Source: Asterias amurensis (taxonomy: Eukaryota > Echinodermata > Asteroidea > Forcipulatida > Asteriidae). Taken from it: 64,000 bases of DNA. Position 1 is the first letter of the stretch; each line of letters opens with the position of its first letter. The translations under genes were made by a program, and so were the position numbers. The notes below the pieces were generated by a model. It did no database searches and was not told the DNA's origin. It saw only the letters and a program-made list of their open reading frames with translations. Below are positions 47,318-60,100 of this stretch, piece after piece. The stretch is taken from the NCBI RefSeq assembly GCF_032118995.1, contig NC_092649.1:29402927-29466926 (forward strand). Direction: 5' to 3'.

Positions 47318-48012
47318 CCGTAATTTCCTGCAGATAAGACGCTCGGCGAACAAGACACGGGACCCCAAATCACGGGAAAAAATATTTAACGTCCAACGTA
47401 TAAGGTGCACTGCCGGACGTGATGCAACAAGACAACTAATGCTCGCTTGCTGTATCACAAATTCGTATTACTTTAGTATGATCCCATTCATAATAATGCA
47501 CTGCAATTTTGTTATCACGATGATAAAGAAACATCGCTTCTACTTTGTTACGTTTTTTCAACTTTGTTTTAATTTTTTAACATTTATTTTTAATAATACT
47601 AGCGGGCAGCAGCATGGCAGTGATAGCTCTTTGGTCTGTTCGTTTGTCAAAGCTTGTTAAAAGATTAATTATCCTGGAAGAAATAAAGGTATTATTTTAC
47701 ATTCATAAATACCTCAGACAGTTTTGCTATTCCTATTGGTGGAGAATGCATCACGTGGGGGTGTTTAAACGGTTGATAATAACCAGCCTGAACTGTTCAT
47801 AACCAGGGTTTTTTACGCTGTCGGTGAGTTGCCCGCGCTGCTGTTTAAGAACGCATCACTACCCTTTTATTCCCTTTTAGTATAAATGAACTCAATCTTT
47901 ATCAGACAAGGGGTTTCGAGAGACAAGATGCAGTGATTTTTGTTTACCTTTGAGAGTCAGATTACCTTTGAGAGTCGAATAAGACACAGCTTATCCGCAT
48001 GAAATTACGGCA
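47318..48012. mobile_element. Candidate TIR element, CCGTAATTTC ends
   Basis: CCGTAATTTCCTGCAGATAA at the left faces TTATCCGCATGAAATTACGG at the right. About 690 bp, no transposase seen. Confidence 0.5.
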
Positions 48013-48649
48013 AGTAAATTTCCAGAAGATTGCAGGGCTTGAAGCTCATAAAGTTCACTGGTGTAGAATATATTTAACAAGACCAGAGTCATAATGAGTC
48101 ACACCTTTCTACAAAGCTCAATATCTAACTGTTTTCCTTTAGATACTCAATTGAATGGAAAAAAAAATATTTGAAAGACTTCCTCCAAGTCAAAACTTGA
48201 ACATCATGCATGTTGTTTTACATACACAGTGAGGTACTATCACTCAAACGAGGAAAAAAAAAAAAAAAAAAAAGACTCTCAAACATTGTTCGGTCACAAG
48301 TTTACTGACTTAATCCGAATGCTAAAATAAATGGCCTTGGGCCTGTGGCCCGTTTAAAAATATGCGTTGCTATCCTTTGGTAACTCTGAAGGGATCTCAA
48401 CGACGCCATGTAGAGTCAATGCTCTGCTTCCCTTTTTTGCCTGAAGGTGATGGAGTCTTCTTGCTCAGTGTGCTTACTCCAGCAGAATTCGTACTAGCCT
48501 TAAAACGAGTAAATGAAACAAACTTGGGTGGAACACAAACTCACCACTGTCCCTAACAAATATTTGTTAATCTCACACCTCTTCGAGGACCACAAACCTC
48601 ACTAGGTTGCATATTATATCAAAATACACAAAGTTTTAAACTCTGGCAT

Positions 48650-49260
48650 TACCACAAAGCCCATGTGACTTTATCTTTAGCATGCCAAGTTTCAAATCAT
48701 AATCATGTACATGTCGTTACTGCGTCATTACTGTGAACCATACTAGATTGTATCTCCACCATGCCAAGTTTCAAATCATAATCATGTACATGTCGTTACT
48801 GCGTCATTACTGCGAACCATACTAGATTGTATCTCCACCATGCAAAGTTTCAAACCATAATCATGTACATGTTGTTACTGCGTCATTACTGTGAACCATC
48901 CTAGATTGTATCTCCACCATGCAAAGTTCCAAATCCTACTCATGTACATGTTGTTTCTGCGTCATTACTGCGAAGCATACTACTAGATAGTATCTCCACC
49001 ATCAGTCATGCAAAGTTCCAAATCCTACTCATGTACATGGTGTCACTGTAAACCATACAAAATTGCATCTCCACCATGCAACGTTTCAAGTCCTACTCAT
49101 GTACATAGTGTCACTGCAAACCTTACTAGATTGTGTCTCCACCATGCAAAGTTTCACATTACGCAACGACCATGATTTTACTGCAAACCATACTAGATTG
49201 TATCTCCACCATGCAAAGTTTCAAATCCTACTCATGTACATGGTGTTACTGCAAACCTTA
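48650..49260. repeat. About 79-bp degenerate tandem repeat, 7-8 units
   Basis: Units with ACTAGATTGTATCTCCACCA, TGCAAAGTTTCAAATCC and ACTCATGTACATG; CTAGATTG recurs at 48743, 48822, 48901 and 48983. Later units are shorter (about 72 bp). One more piece is at 50811-50850, separated by the TIR element. Confidence 0.85.
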
Positions 49261-50810
49261 GGTGCCTTGTCAAAACCTCCAAGCCGTTCCATTCCGCGTG
49301 CATTCTGCAGGAGTCCACAAATTCTTGTAACAAAACAGATCCACGGCCAGGTCGGCTCATTTACTTGTAAATAAACATGAATATTCCGGCGGCTCCGCAA
49401 AGCGACTGGTCGGCTATTACGAGGTCAAGTTTATTTAAACATCCATTGCATGATTACCAAAGCGGCTCTGCAGACTTGCTGACCAGCGGAACCGCTGAGT
49501 AACGCAGGTGGTTAGCAATGGCTTTACTTCTGTAGAGCAAAATGCGAAGTGAGGGTGGATGTGTTACTAAAAGCCATTTTTTCAATGTGTGATTTTTAAG
49601 ACTGGTCATCACATGACCGGTCTAGCAGGATGTTTAAGCTGATCTGACTCTGTTCTGTATACATGCACATAAATTGTAACTATGTTAAGCCATGGGTCCT
49701 AGCTCCTAGCATGGTTCAGCTAGCTCTATAGCAATTTAAAACATCATTTCTCTGTGATTACAATAATCACGCCGTGTTTCATAGTGTCTCGCCAACAAAC
49801 TTGACTTCCTAAACAATGAATCGTAGCCTACTCCCATTACCATGCATCGATCACATTATCAATGACCCATCCACAGCGTACTGTGCAAAATGACTGCTAA
49901 CTGCAGTTCATCCTAAATACAATTAAAAAACACCAAATGCTTATGGCCAATGTGTAAAGAGTTATCCATTGTGTACATGCACAAATGTTTTAGTTCGGCC
50001 TCTGGCCGAGAAAACCTTCTTTTTTTTAACTGTGAATAAACCATTTCAAATCAAATCAAATCAGACAATTGAAATGCAGCAACAACAACAAAAGCGCAAA
50101 ATTGATACAATATTAAACTTGCATGAATTTGAGTGGCAAATATTTGACATCAAGTAAAACTTGACTTTTTTAAATTTTTAGTAAGCAATTTATTTGGTGA
50201 TGATTACTCATAAAGTGGTGAACGTTATGCTTTTCAAAAATACAAGCCAGTTCTGTACCTCTTGAATGCCTGTTGGTCTGATGTCTTTTTTAGATATCAG
50301 TGGCATCCAGAATGATTTTACAACTGCAATAACAGGGATGCTTCTTGCAAGCATTGGCAAGCATTGGATGCCTCTGGAATGTTGAGTTTCAAAGTTGCCG
50401 GTTTGGTTGACTATAGTGTTTAAACATGTAGCGGGCAATTATCACATGAGCAGGAGGGTCAGCTGGCACACCCAACATGCATGGTGTAATGGTCTTGTCA
50501 GTGCGGCCTGTCCGCTTCCAGGACGATGGTATTCACAAGTTGAAAAAGTATTATTCTGGGGAGAGCAAGGCTGGTCCGTGTCCAAGCCGCTGATATTCAT
50601 GACCTGAAAACTTACAACTTGTTTATTCATGAGACTTATTGTTATACCAACAACAGCGCCCGTCATGGATAGCTCATTAAACCTCGCCGCGCTTCAACGC
50701 ACATGGTCGTTCTTCAGCAGACTGTCCAAAGTCCTCAGCAACGGCGGTATTTGCTGTCCAGCCCGCAACTTGTCTGCGGAGGAACGCTCGGGAAGTCTTG
50801 ACAAGGCGCC
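49261..50810. mobile_element. Harbinger-like non-autonomous TIR element carrying a TMEM168-like fragment
   Basis: The 30-bp ends GGTGCCTTGTCAAAACC and its right counterpart (reverse complement GGCGCCTTGTCAAGACT) are inverted, with inverted similarity continuing about 200 bp inward. TTA is repeated at 49258-49260 and 50811-50813. The 79-bp tandem repeat is interrupted exactly here: other units read GCAAACCTTACTAGATTG, and joining the two flanks restores this order. A 3-bp TTA target duplication fits PIF/Harbinger elements. It carries the TMEM168-like scrap 50272-50360 and no recognisable transposase. Confidence 0.75.
50272..50360 (+). pseudogene. TMEM168-like exon 1 fragment inside a TIR element
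   Basis: About 88 bases match exon 1 of the family around LGLMSFxDISGIQNDF. They share with copy 4 (43475-43565) the bases encoding IQNDF and MLLASIG that differ in copies 2 and 3, with only a few mismatches, so copy 4 or its ancestor is the likely source. The fragment is still open in frame but ends abruptly at both sides in unrelated sequence. Confidence 0.8.
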
Positions 50811-50991
50811 TTACTACATTGTATTCTAGCCATACTAAGTTTCAAATCCAGTTTACGAATTGAGTATCAAAAACTAAAGCAGTCGGGTCACATTGCCAAA
50901 TCCATTGACTAGCACACAAACATTTTATGCGACAAAAGGAAGGCTACCCTAAAATGCAAAAAGTATACATTGCCATAACATATCTACATAC

Positions 50992-51189
50992 CTGCATCTT
51001 TCTGTACTTGTCTTTAAGGTCCACACAGGTCCGTCCTGGTAGAAACTCGTAGGTCCAGAGAATGCTGTTCCAATTCTTGCCTTTCTTGGCAACACCATGC
51101 TTGAGATTCATAACTTCCTCTTCTGTGAAGTTTTGACGCTTTCGTCTTGTTGGAGTACATGTGGATGATGAGGGTGATGACCATTTTGG
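50992..51189 (-). CDS. TERB1: TERB1 exon, C-terminal Myb-like domain
   Basis: Acceptor GTCAACAG, donor ATGCAG|GTATGT, 66 codons at phase 0. After a basic TPTRRKRQ it encodes NFTEEEVMNLKHGVAKKGKN, WNSILW and GRTCVDLKDKYRKMQ, the three-helix Myb/telobox type as in TERB1 and TRF proteins. In mammals this domain is reported to contact meiotic cohesin. If the donor is used, a short final exon is missing; if not, 16 more codons lead to a stop at 50944. Confidence 0.92.
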
Positions 51190-54100
51190 CTGTTGACAAC
51201 AATGAGTTTTAATCAATAAACTGCAATGAATCTCCCAACCAGAAATGCAAGATTTTTTTAAGTCCTTAAATTCTGGTCCTCCACTTGTGTCAACCTTTGC
51301 ACAGGCCTATTGCATAGCAATTAGTAAAAATTAAAGTGAACATTTACGGTCAATATTACGGCTAAGTAGCTCAACAAGCAGAGCGCCACTGTGCTAAAAC
51401 ATAGGTTGCTTTTTCAACCTAAAAATAAACATTTACCCAGTTTCCCTTGTGGTTTACTGCTTGATCATTAAAACAATAAGTTCATCCCCCGTAATGTGAT
51501 CCCTGTGCTGCCACTTCCCAGGCTGTATTAAGACTTGGGTGTGATCCCTGGCAGTTACAGGCTTCTGACTGGCTTACAAAGCAAATATATTGACCATTGG
51601 TAGTTGCAAAGTAGCCCTGGCGGTCTTACACTTTCGTATTATCCTACAGTGAAGTCCTGGATATCAAGGTCCATTTCTGGGGCGGAAAAAATTCAAAGCT
51701 TCATAACTCAAATCTTACCTGCAAGAAGCCACTAATTTCAACAGATTCACATTCCATGGCAACATACTCTTTTCTGCAGTGGGTTTTGGTGGCCATATAT
51801 TCTTAACAAATCCGTCATTTTCGTGAAATAATGCAGTTCGAAATGTTAAAGAAATCCCGTTTTTGATCGTATTCTCACAGTCTGCAGTCATCATGTCTGC
51901 AGTGCGTGCGCAATACGCACGACGCACATATCTTACGATGAGTTTGCGTTTTAATGACAAGATATAGTGACCAAGAATTAGGCGCCTCTTGCATCTTACG
52001 TCTTGCACGCGGATGTATAAAAGTACGCACGGCAGCATGACTGGGAGAATGCGATCAAAATGGGAATTTTGTATTGTTGGGAGCTGCATTGTTTCACAAA
52101 AATGATGGATTTGTGAGGAATATATGACGACTAAAACCCACCGCAAAAAAAATGTATGCTGCCATGGAATGTGAATCTGTTGAGATTTGTGGCTTCTTGC
52201 AGGTAAGATTTGAGTTATGAAGCTTTGACAATTTCCCACCCCAGAAACGGGCCCTAATATGTAGGACTCTGTATCTGTGCACAGAGGAAGAGTCCTGTAT
52301 AGGGGTAAGTTAGTTGGTAGAGTGCTGGAACAAATAACTGGATAAGCAGGCTAAATCCAACTCTAGTCAATTATGCTTTGTTCAACCCAAAATTGAAATT
52401 GACAGGAAACTTACACACACACATAAAAAAAAACAGGGAAGAAATACAAAACTTCTTAAGTTGTACAAACTTCAATTAACAATTGTTATGTTATTAGTGA
52501 TGCCTGTGAATTTGTTTCCACAAAAAAGTGTAGGTTAAAACACCAATAATATTATAAGATTAATTGATAAAAACATGCCCTGAAGTAAGAATGTGTTTAG
52601 CCAAAAGACATATCTATATCAGAAGGTTTGACAAATGAAAATAAATGTAAAAAATGTTCTTACAGCTTCTTGCTTGCATCGCCTTTCTAAGCTCTTGTGT
52701 AAAGTAGGGGTGGTGGCATGTGGGCATCGTTTAGTTCTCCCTGCAGTACGAACCCTTCTTGACAAGGAGGTGCACGTAGAATTTGTATCTGCAGAGGTGT
52801 TTGCCTTACTTTCAGGGGAGGAATCTAAACCTATAACAAATCACAAGGAAATAAAGAAACAACCCGTTTAAATTTACATGTTGTCTGTAGCACTAACTAC
52901 ATCATTTTGACTCAAAATATCAGACCGTCATCAAGCCTACGCTCCAACACTTATTATGCTAAACCGCACAAGTCGTACATACACAATTAAACATTAATCT
53001 TGAACACGTTGTACATGCTCATATTTTTGCGCTAATACATATATTCCCATCTTTGTTTTTAGCATTAGGGTACACATCAATTAACAGGAATCATGTTGAG
53101 AAAAATACTAACATTAATCATATTATTTATTACAGTTGTATGGTATAGAATCAAACCCAAGATAAAAATCTGAGTTAAGACTACAGAGAATGAAATAGTT
53201 TGCCCATTCCTTGAAGTCTCTTACGGTACAGTTTACAGCAAAATATGACAGGTTCTACAAAAATGAGTCGCTTGACGCACAACCCACTCTCCAGTACAGG
53301 GCTGTTGAGTGATGGGAGGGTGAAATGCTTCTTTAGGGTCTATATTTTCACATTTTCTGGAAAAAAGACTTTGTTTTTGATCAATGAAGGTAAATAAAAA
53401 ATGTACTTTCTATTCATCCCATATACATCAATGGTTGATGTATTTAATTAAACTGGCTGTTTCGGCAGTGCGGCTATTTTCAGACTGTGACATATTCTTT
53501 TTTTTTCAAAAGGTCATAACTTTTAAACCAAATATCACACAAGTGTGTAAGATATCTCAAAATGAAGCTTGTTGTACGATCTTTTCAGCGATGTGTAAAA
53601 CCCAATAAATCAATTGTACCCCTTGTGACTCATTTTTGCAGAGCCCATCACAAATTTGATTCACAGTCAGACCCGATTGATATTGGAAGTGTTATTTGAC
53701 TTTTGGTTGTCTTCCATTTTGTCCTAGTATATGTATAGACCCATTGCACAACGTGAAGCACACTTGTACGCGCATCTCTCTGGGGTCAAAACATGCACAA
53801 AAGGATGGTACACATGTTTACACGCCCATTGGTGCGTAAACACGAGTACCATCCTTTGGAGTATGTTTTGACCCGAAGAGACTTAGTGTCTTTATTCTCC
53901 TGAATACGAGCAGAGAATGTTGTTCGAAACATCATGACCAAACTGGCTCTTTTCACAGCCAACACTCCCTCAAAAGAGATTTTACACATGTTTGTACCCG
54001 CAAGCCTACTATTTATTTTTATACTTATAGTTACTGTTAGACTTGGTGCGCTTTGCAACTGTGCAATTGGTCTATACTCACTGTGTTTCTGAATCAACCG

Positions 54101-57100
54101 TCCTCGTTGTACTTCTTTTTTTATCCTTCTCTGGAGGTCTTGATGTTCAAAACATGTGTGTATACTCTTCTCAAGAGTGTATATGTAGTTCTGACTGTGC
54201 AACAATGGTCCGTTGATCGGCGGGGCACAGCCTGCTCAAAAGGAACACACAGCTTTAGTTTCTTCACTTGCTCATGGAGGGGAGAAATATATTAGAAAAT
54301 TTACAGGCTCCGGCCTACTAAGATGGGAATCTAACCCAGGAAATCCATCTTCCATAGAGCCGCTACACCATCAAGTTGTAAGTGGCCAGTTTGAATTCTG
54401 TAATTGGGCACCAAGAACAATTTAATACTGTAGATGTCATAATAGCTATTGTGACAAGAACGTTATTATTTTGTTTTTTCTTTTACATTGATGTGTATTA
54501 CAGACCTGGAATATTAAGGGGGTAAAGTCATTTTCATTTAGCAAAGGGCACTTGAATTCCATCGGAAAATCTTAAAAGTCTATGAAAAACTGTTGTATGG
54601 GCACCAAGGCCACGACCAAGACCAGGGACAATAAAAGCCAAGGCCTCCAAGTGATTCCATGTCTTTTAATACGCCCTGAATTAGAGATCAAGGAGGTTTA
54701 AGTTAGTAATAACGGTTAGAACAAATCATAGTTCAATAAGTGTTGTAAGCTTTATACAAACCTGGGCATTCTGGTAAGGGGTGGAGGATCACTGAACAAC
54801 TTGCAGTCCTTTTACCTAAAAAATGATTAAATAATCAAAGTGCAAGGTCATTATTAGGCATTCAACTTTGGGTCCTGTTTCATGGCTCAGTACGAGCTAG
54901 GCTTACCACAACAGGCAAGAAATTTTAAGGAGGCAAGGCCATTTTCATTTAGCATAGGGACTTGAATTCAAATCACTTTGAGAGCCACTGCTTTGATGTG
55001 ACGTAACTTCACTGGAAGTTTGTGTAATCTTCGGCTGAGTCAACTCCGAAACTAGTCTTGAGTAAGAAGATGCATTATGAACTGAATGCTTCCGTAAAAA
55101 ACTGTCATTGCTTCGATGAGCTGGCAAATCTCGCTATCCAACTCCATCTCGTTGTATTCGGGATTTTGTGCGAAGTTAGGCGCTATGTCATTCACAATGG
55201 GTAGTGTCTCAACCTTCTTGAATGCCTTTGGAACCTGTCTTAATTGTGTGACAGGTGCTGTAGGGACTCTGAACATGACGTTTTTCTAAGTCAATGCAGA
55301 CTTTTCATCTCTATTCTGACTCTTCTTTTTATTTGGTCCTGCTGATCTGACACAACCAGTAGTTCGGTTAACCCTACGTAACTTTTCGGAAGAACTACTT
55401 GCACCACTTTGTACAAATTAGGATTGCCAAATGCTTTATTTACAGTTTGATACATGGACTGCTGGCTGTTGATTTGTTTCTTTTCTTGGTCAGCTGGGAT
55501 TAAATGCTTCATACCTTGGTTGCTGACAGAACCGCACGGTTCGGAGGGAATCTCATCGGGTACAGGGTCCTGCAATGAAAAGTGTTTCAAAGTGTCACAA
55601 ACACAAACAGCTAGCTAATGTTTTCAAGGCAAAACATACTTTTGTTATTTGGAATCTTTTGTTAAAACCTAACTAAATTTAGGCCTAGATCTATAATCAT
55701 ATAATATAACCCGTAGAAATCTGAGTGAACCAATCAACAAACTAAGTCTGCAGTTGATATGCAAAGTCCATCTCAAGTTATCAAAAAAAGAAACAATTGT
55801 TGTTTTAGCCGCAATGACCTCGACATTGTGACCAAAGGGGATCAAGAACCGCCGGCTTCTGGGAGGTATCCAATGAGCAATTCACACACCAAGTTTTAAG
55901 TTGACATTTCAGTTATAATTCGAGTTATAATTTGCATGCACGCCCACACACATGCTTGTACATGCCTGCAACCGCGAACCTGCCAATATTGTTCCTCTTT
56001 TGTTCATACCTTAACTTTTTTGCAACAGCTCCCATTGGTTTTGTACACATTTTCCAAATCTGGACCTTTCCTGAACCTGTGGACCCTATTGTCATTTTTT
56101 GTTATAGGTCCCTGGTTTGAATGTGTATACCTATTACACACACAAACCTTTTTTAATTTGTACTATATGGTCAGTGCCATTAGTTGGATGAGAAAAAAAA
56201 CCAATAAAATAACACTAAATGTGACAGAAAGGTCAAAATATTATCAGCATTTCACAAATCTGGCAAAGTTTAACTTAGAAAATAGTATAAGCTGTTGCAA
56301 ACTGCTTACCAGCCAAAAGGACCTATAGTATAAATGCAAACGATAATAAATTGCCTGACGTTTTGACCTTTAACTGAAAGATTTGATTTTCACCTCTTGA
56401 AGCTGCTGCACTCCTAACTCTCTGAAAGACTCTGCATTTGAAACCTGGGAGTGGGAGGATGGTCTGAGCTTGTTGGAGCTTGTTGTCTTTCCTTTAGCTG
56501 TGTGAACTACATCAACAGATGTACAAGTCTAAAATGATATCAATACGTGAAAAGAGAACTTACAAAAGAAACTGCAAACGTGGTTTTCAATAGGTCTATC
56601 TATATTTGCAACAAACACAAACAGCTAGCTAATGTTTTCAAGGCAAAACATACTTTTGTTATTTGGAATCGTTTTTTTTTTTCACCTGAACTAAATCTAG
56701 GCCTAGATATATAAGAATATAATTTAACCTGTAGAAATTTTATTTAATTTTTAACAGTGGTGTAGCTTTTATGTGATATCACTGAAAATTTGCAGCGATC
56801 ATGTCCACAAAGAAAGAATAATCTATAAATTTCAATGATAATAAATAAAAACAGCAACCAAGCACCCATCCATGAAACGTGCTCCTGGGTGCTGATCCAA
56901 ATACATACAGGTATAAAATAAAACCTTAGAACCAATAGAACACCAAATGTGACAAAATGGGCAAAATATTATCAGCATTTCACAAATCTGGCAAAAATTT
57001 AACTTAAAAATAGAATGAGCTGTTGCAAACTGCTTACCAGCCAAACTGATCTATAGTATAAATGCAAACAATATTCAATTGCCTGACGTTTTGACCTTTA

Positions 57101-60100
57101 ACTGAAAGATTTGACTTTCACCTCTTGAAGCTGCTGCTCTCCTAACTCTCTGAAAGACTCTGCATCTGAAACCTGGGAGTGGGAGGATGGTCTGAGCTTG
57201 TTGCAGTTCGTTGTCTTCACTTTAGCTGTGTGAACTACATCAACAGATGTACAAGTCTAAAATGATATCAATACGTGAAAAGAGAACTTACAAAAGAAAC
57301 TGCAAGAGTGGTTTTCAATAGGTCTATCTATATTTGCGGTTGACGATCTTCCCTTTCCATGACAACCCATTTTCTTACTCTTCTAATTGCCGTAACCAAA
57401 CCATAATAGTGTTTGCCCCTTTTCAGTGATCTGCCATCAGGACAATTCAGCTTGTGATTTCACTGGTCCGTCATCTTGTCACCTTTTTCTTTCATTATTA
57501 TCTCGCAAGTTCGATGACAGATTGAGCTCAAATTTTCACAGGTTTGTTATTTTATGCATATGTTGAGAAACACCAACTGTGAAGGCTAGTCTTTGACAAT
57601 TACCAATAGTGTCCACTGCCTTTAAGGAACTTCAATCAATTATTACAGGAAGGCCTACCTTTTCCTGATCAAGAATTTGAACTCCACAGATCCCATCTCT
57701 ATTTGTCTGTGTAGGCCCATTATTCTTTCCGGTGACCACTGCCTCCTCCAGCATACTTCTACTAAGTCTCACAATATTTCTCTTCTCAGTCTTCTTTTTC
57801 ATTGATGTCAACACTTCAGATCTTTTGATCTGGCACTCCTCTTCCAAACGCGAAACTACAGAAATGGAAAATATCACTTAAGTTACAGGCTATCACAGGT
57901 TTTTCAAAGTTGTTTTGGGGTGTGAATATCACTGTGTACACATCAGCTAACTGTTGTATGGCTTCTGATTGGCACCCCCCCCCCCCCTCCCCACAACAAA
58001 GATACTGACAAAATGGAGAGACCACCAAGAGCTAGATAGCTCAGTTGGTAGAGGGCCAGCCATTATTTAATTCGGAGGTCGTGAGTTCAAATCCCGCTCT
58101 TGTCAATTTTGTTTTTGAAAAATATTTATCACTTAGATTTTCCATTGAGCTGTATAAAGATGTGTGCAGGAAGTGCATGCTCTGTGGTTTTCTTTGTACA
58201 CATGTGACTCCCATGGGTGAACACCACATCACTGTTAGGCATTGTTAGACATGACACAAATCTGTTCTGCTCAAAAGGTACAAGTAGGTACTTAACAGGA
58301 ATTATTGCCCCATGCCAAAGTGTGTGGGTAACCATGTGTAACCAGCAGCCTATTATCCTAGATTACAGTTATCCTGATGGGGTCAACAGATGACCACAGT
58401 TAAATGGGGCTCATAATTGGCTTGTTAGAATCCAATTAGCAGGTTATTCCCCTTGCTTGAGGGATAATCTCTGACAGTTAAAGTCATAAAGGCTCAATGG
58501 GTGTTCAACATGTGGGCCTCCAACCATATCTACAATACACACTCAGCATTCACAAAAGGAAATACCAGTAGACTCTGAAACCTTCTTAGAAGTTTTTTTT
58601 ATGACACTGAACAGACTGGTCACTGTAGGATTTGAAACTCTGCATGGTGGAATTACAATCAAGTGAGGTTTGTAAAGAAACCAAGTAGGCCTACATTATC
58701 TCTCTTAATGAGTTGAGGTGATTCTGTGGTTTGAGAACTCAGCAGTTTCAATTTGGATGTTCTGATCATTGTTTAAAATCCATACTGATCAATCTGTTGA
58801 ACCTTTGAAACACGGGTTCTTCTGAGAACCACCACAACTCATATGGAGAGATTATATGGTGTCTCCAAACCTCACAAGACTGATGTCCAATGAGCCCTGC
58901 CAGTCCTCCACCATAGATTCACTTCCTTGCTCATTTTGGGGCAACAACACATGAGCCCTTGCATGTGCATGCAATCAAAGAAGGTACTCTTAGTGTACAA
59001 AATGACAAGCAGGGGTCGATTTCACAAAGAGTTAGGACTAGTCCTGCGAGATATACAAATTGCATGGATAGTCCTAAGCTAGGACGAGTAACTAGTCCTA
59101 ACTCGAGATAAGACTAGTCCTAACTCTTTGTGAAATCCACCCCAGGGCTTACAAATTGCTCTAATTTTGAAGCCGAGAAATGTATGTTTTTCTATAAAAT
59201 AAGCATATACAATCCTTACAAATAACCACCAGTTAGCTGATGTAAAAAATCTAAAAAAACAAATGTCTTTCCATGATTAAAGAAGTTAAGAGCTAGCCGA
59301 AATTCTTAATTTTTAGCAGGACTGAAGTTTGGTGAACTGGTATTACCTGCAAAGTTGCCAACATTTGCATGTTGTTATCAGTGAGATTGTGTACAACAGT
59401 CAAGGAAATATTTAAAATTACATTCAACATAGTAGGGAAAAGGTTTACACAATCCGTGAGTTTTTAAAATGTGTGTCTTCAGAACGTGGAAAGATTGGTT
59501 GCTTTTCAAAGAGCTTTCTTCAGAATCAAGGAGAGTTGGCAGCTCTGTGGATGAATGGTGTAATTACCAATGATACAAAGCTTGGGCGATATCTCCATAT
59601 AATCAAAAATTGCGATACCATTTCCTAAACGATTACCGTATTGGCTTGATCTTTTGTTAATCAAATTATCGGGAAAGTGGTTTTGATCATGATTTTGTAT
59701 CATGAAGTCTTCCCTAATTGAGACGTCTTGCAACCACAAAGGGCTGTTTCAACTCATGTGCATTATGGATGTTTTAGTAGTTAGCTAGAGAGGAATTGGT
59801 GGGATCTAGCTAAATATGCAGGCATGTAAGAACAGTCATGCGCAGTAGACACTTTAAAAGACACTTTATGTTTGTGTAACTGAAAGGCCCAGGTTTTCAC
59901 ACTCGACAGGTCCATACCTCGATTTATTAATATTTTTGTTTTAAAATTTGGCATTGTAAGACATTGGATGTTTAGACTTTAATTATAAATCGCGATATAA
60001 TCAAAAATTGCAATATTTTGTTGACGATACATCGTGGGACATAAAAAGCACTGCGCCCAAGCTTAGCATGGAGACCGGTATCTTACCAATGTCTGCACAG

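Larger units (their letters stand above)
45061..48649. other. Gene-free stretch between the TMEM168 cluster and TERB1
   Basis: Contains only the elements listed separately (45886, 46570, 47318), C/A homopolymers at about 45656-45688 and a poly-A run near 48250. Open frames are short and without family resemblance. Confidence 0.5.
55603..57338. repeat. TERB1: Tandem duplication inside TERB1 (units 55603-56609 and 56610-57338)
   Basis: Both units start with AAACACAAACAGCTAGCTAA, share GGCAAAACATACTTTTGTTA, ATTATCAGCATTTCACAAAT and GCAAACTGCTTACCAGCC, contain the 135-bp exon, and end at TTTTCAATAGGTCTATC. Unit 1 has about 280 bp more. Confidence 0.85.

Noticed and set aside
51715-52239. 174-codon minus-strand open frame
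   Set aside because: Lies wholly within a fold-back element in a TERB1 intron; no protein family resemblance.
52635-52871. 78-codon plus-strand open frame
   Set aside because: It is the reverse of a TERB1 exon whose borders and phase fit the minus strand.
58030-58108. tRNA gene
   Set aside because: AAGAGC/GCTCTT pairs, but the anticodon arm is poor and the flanks match the SINE at 13190.
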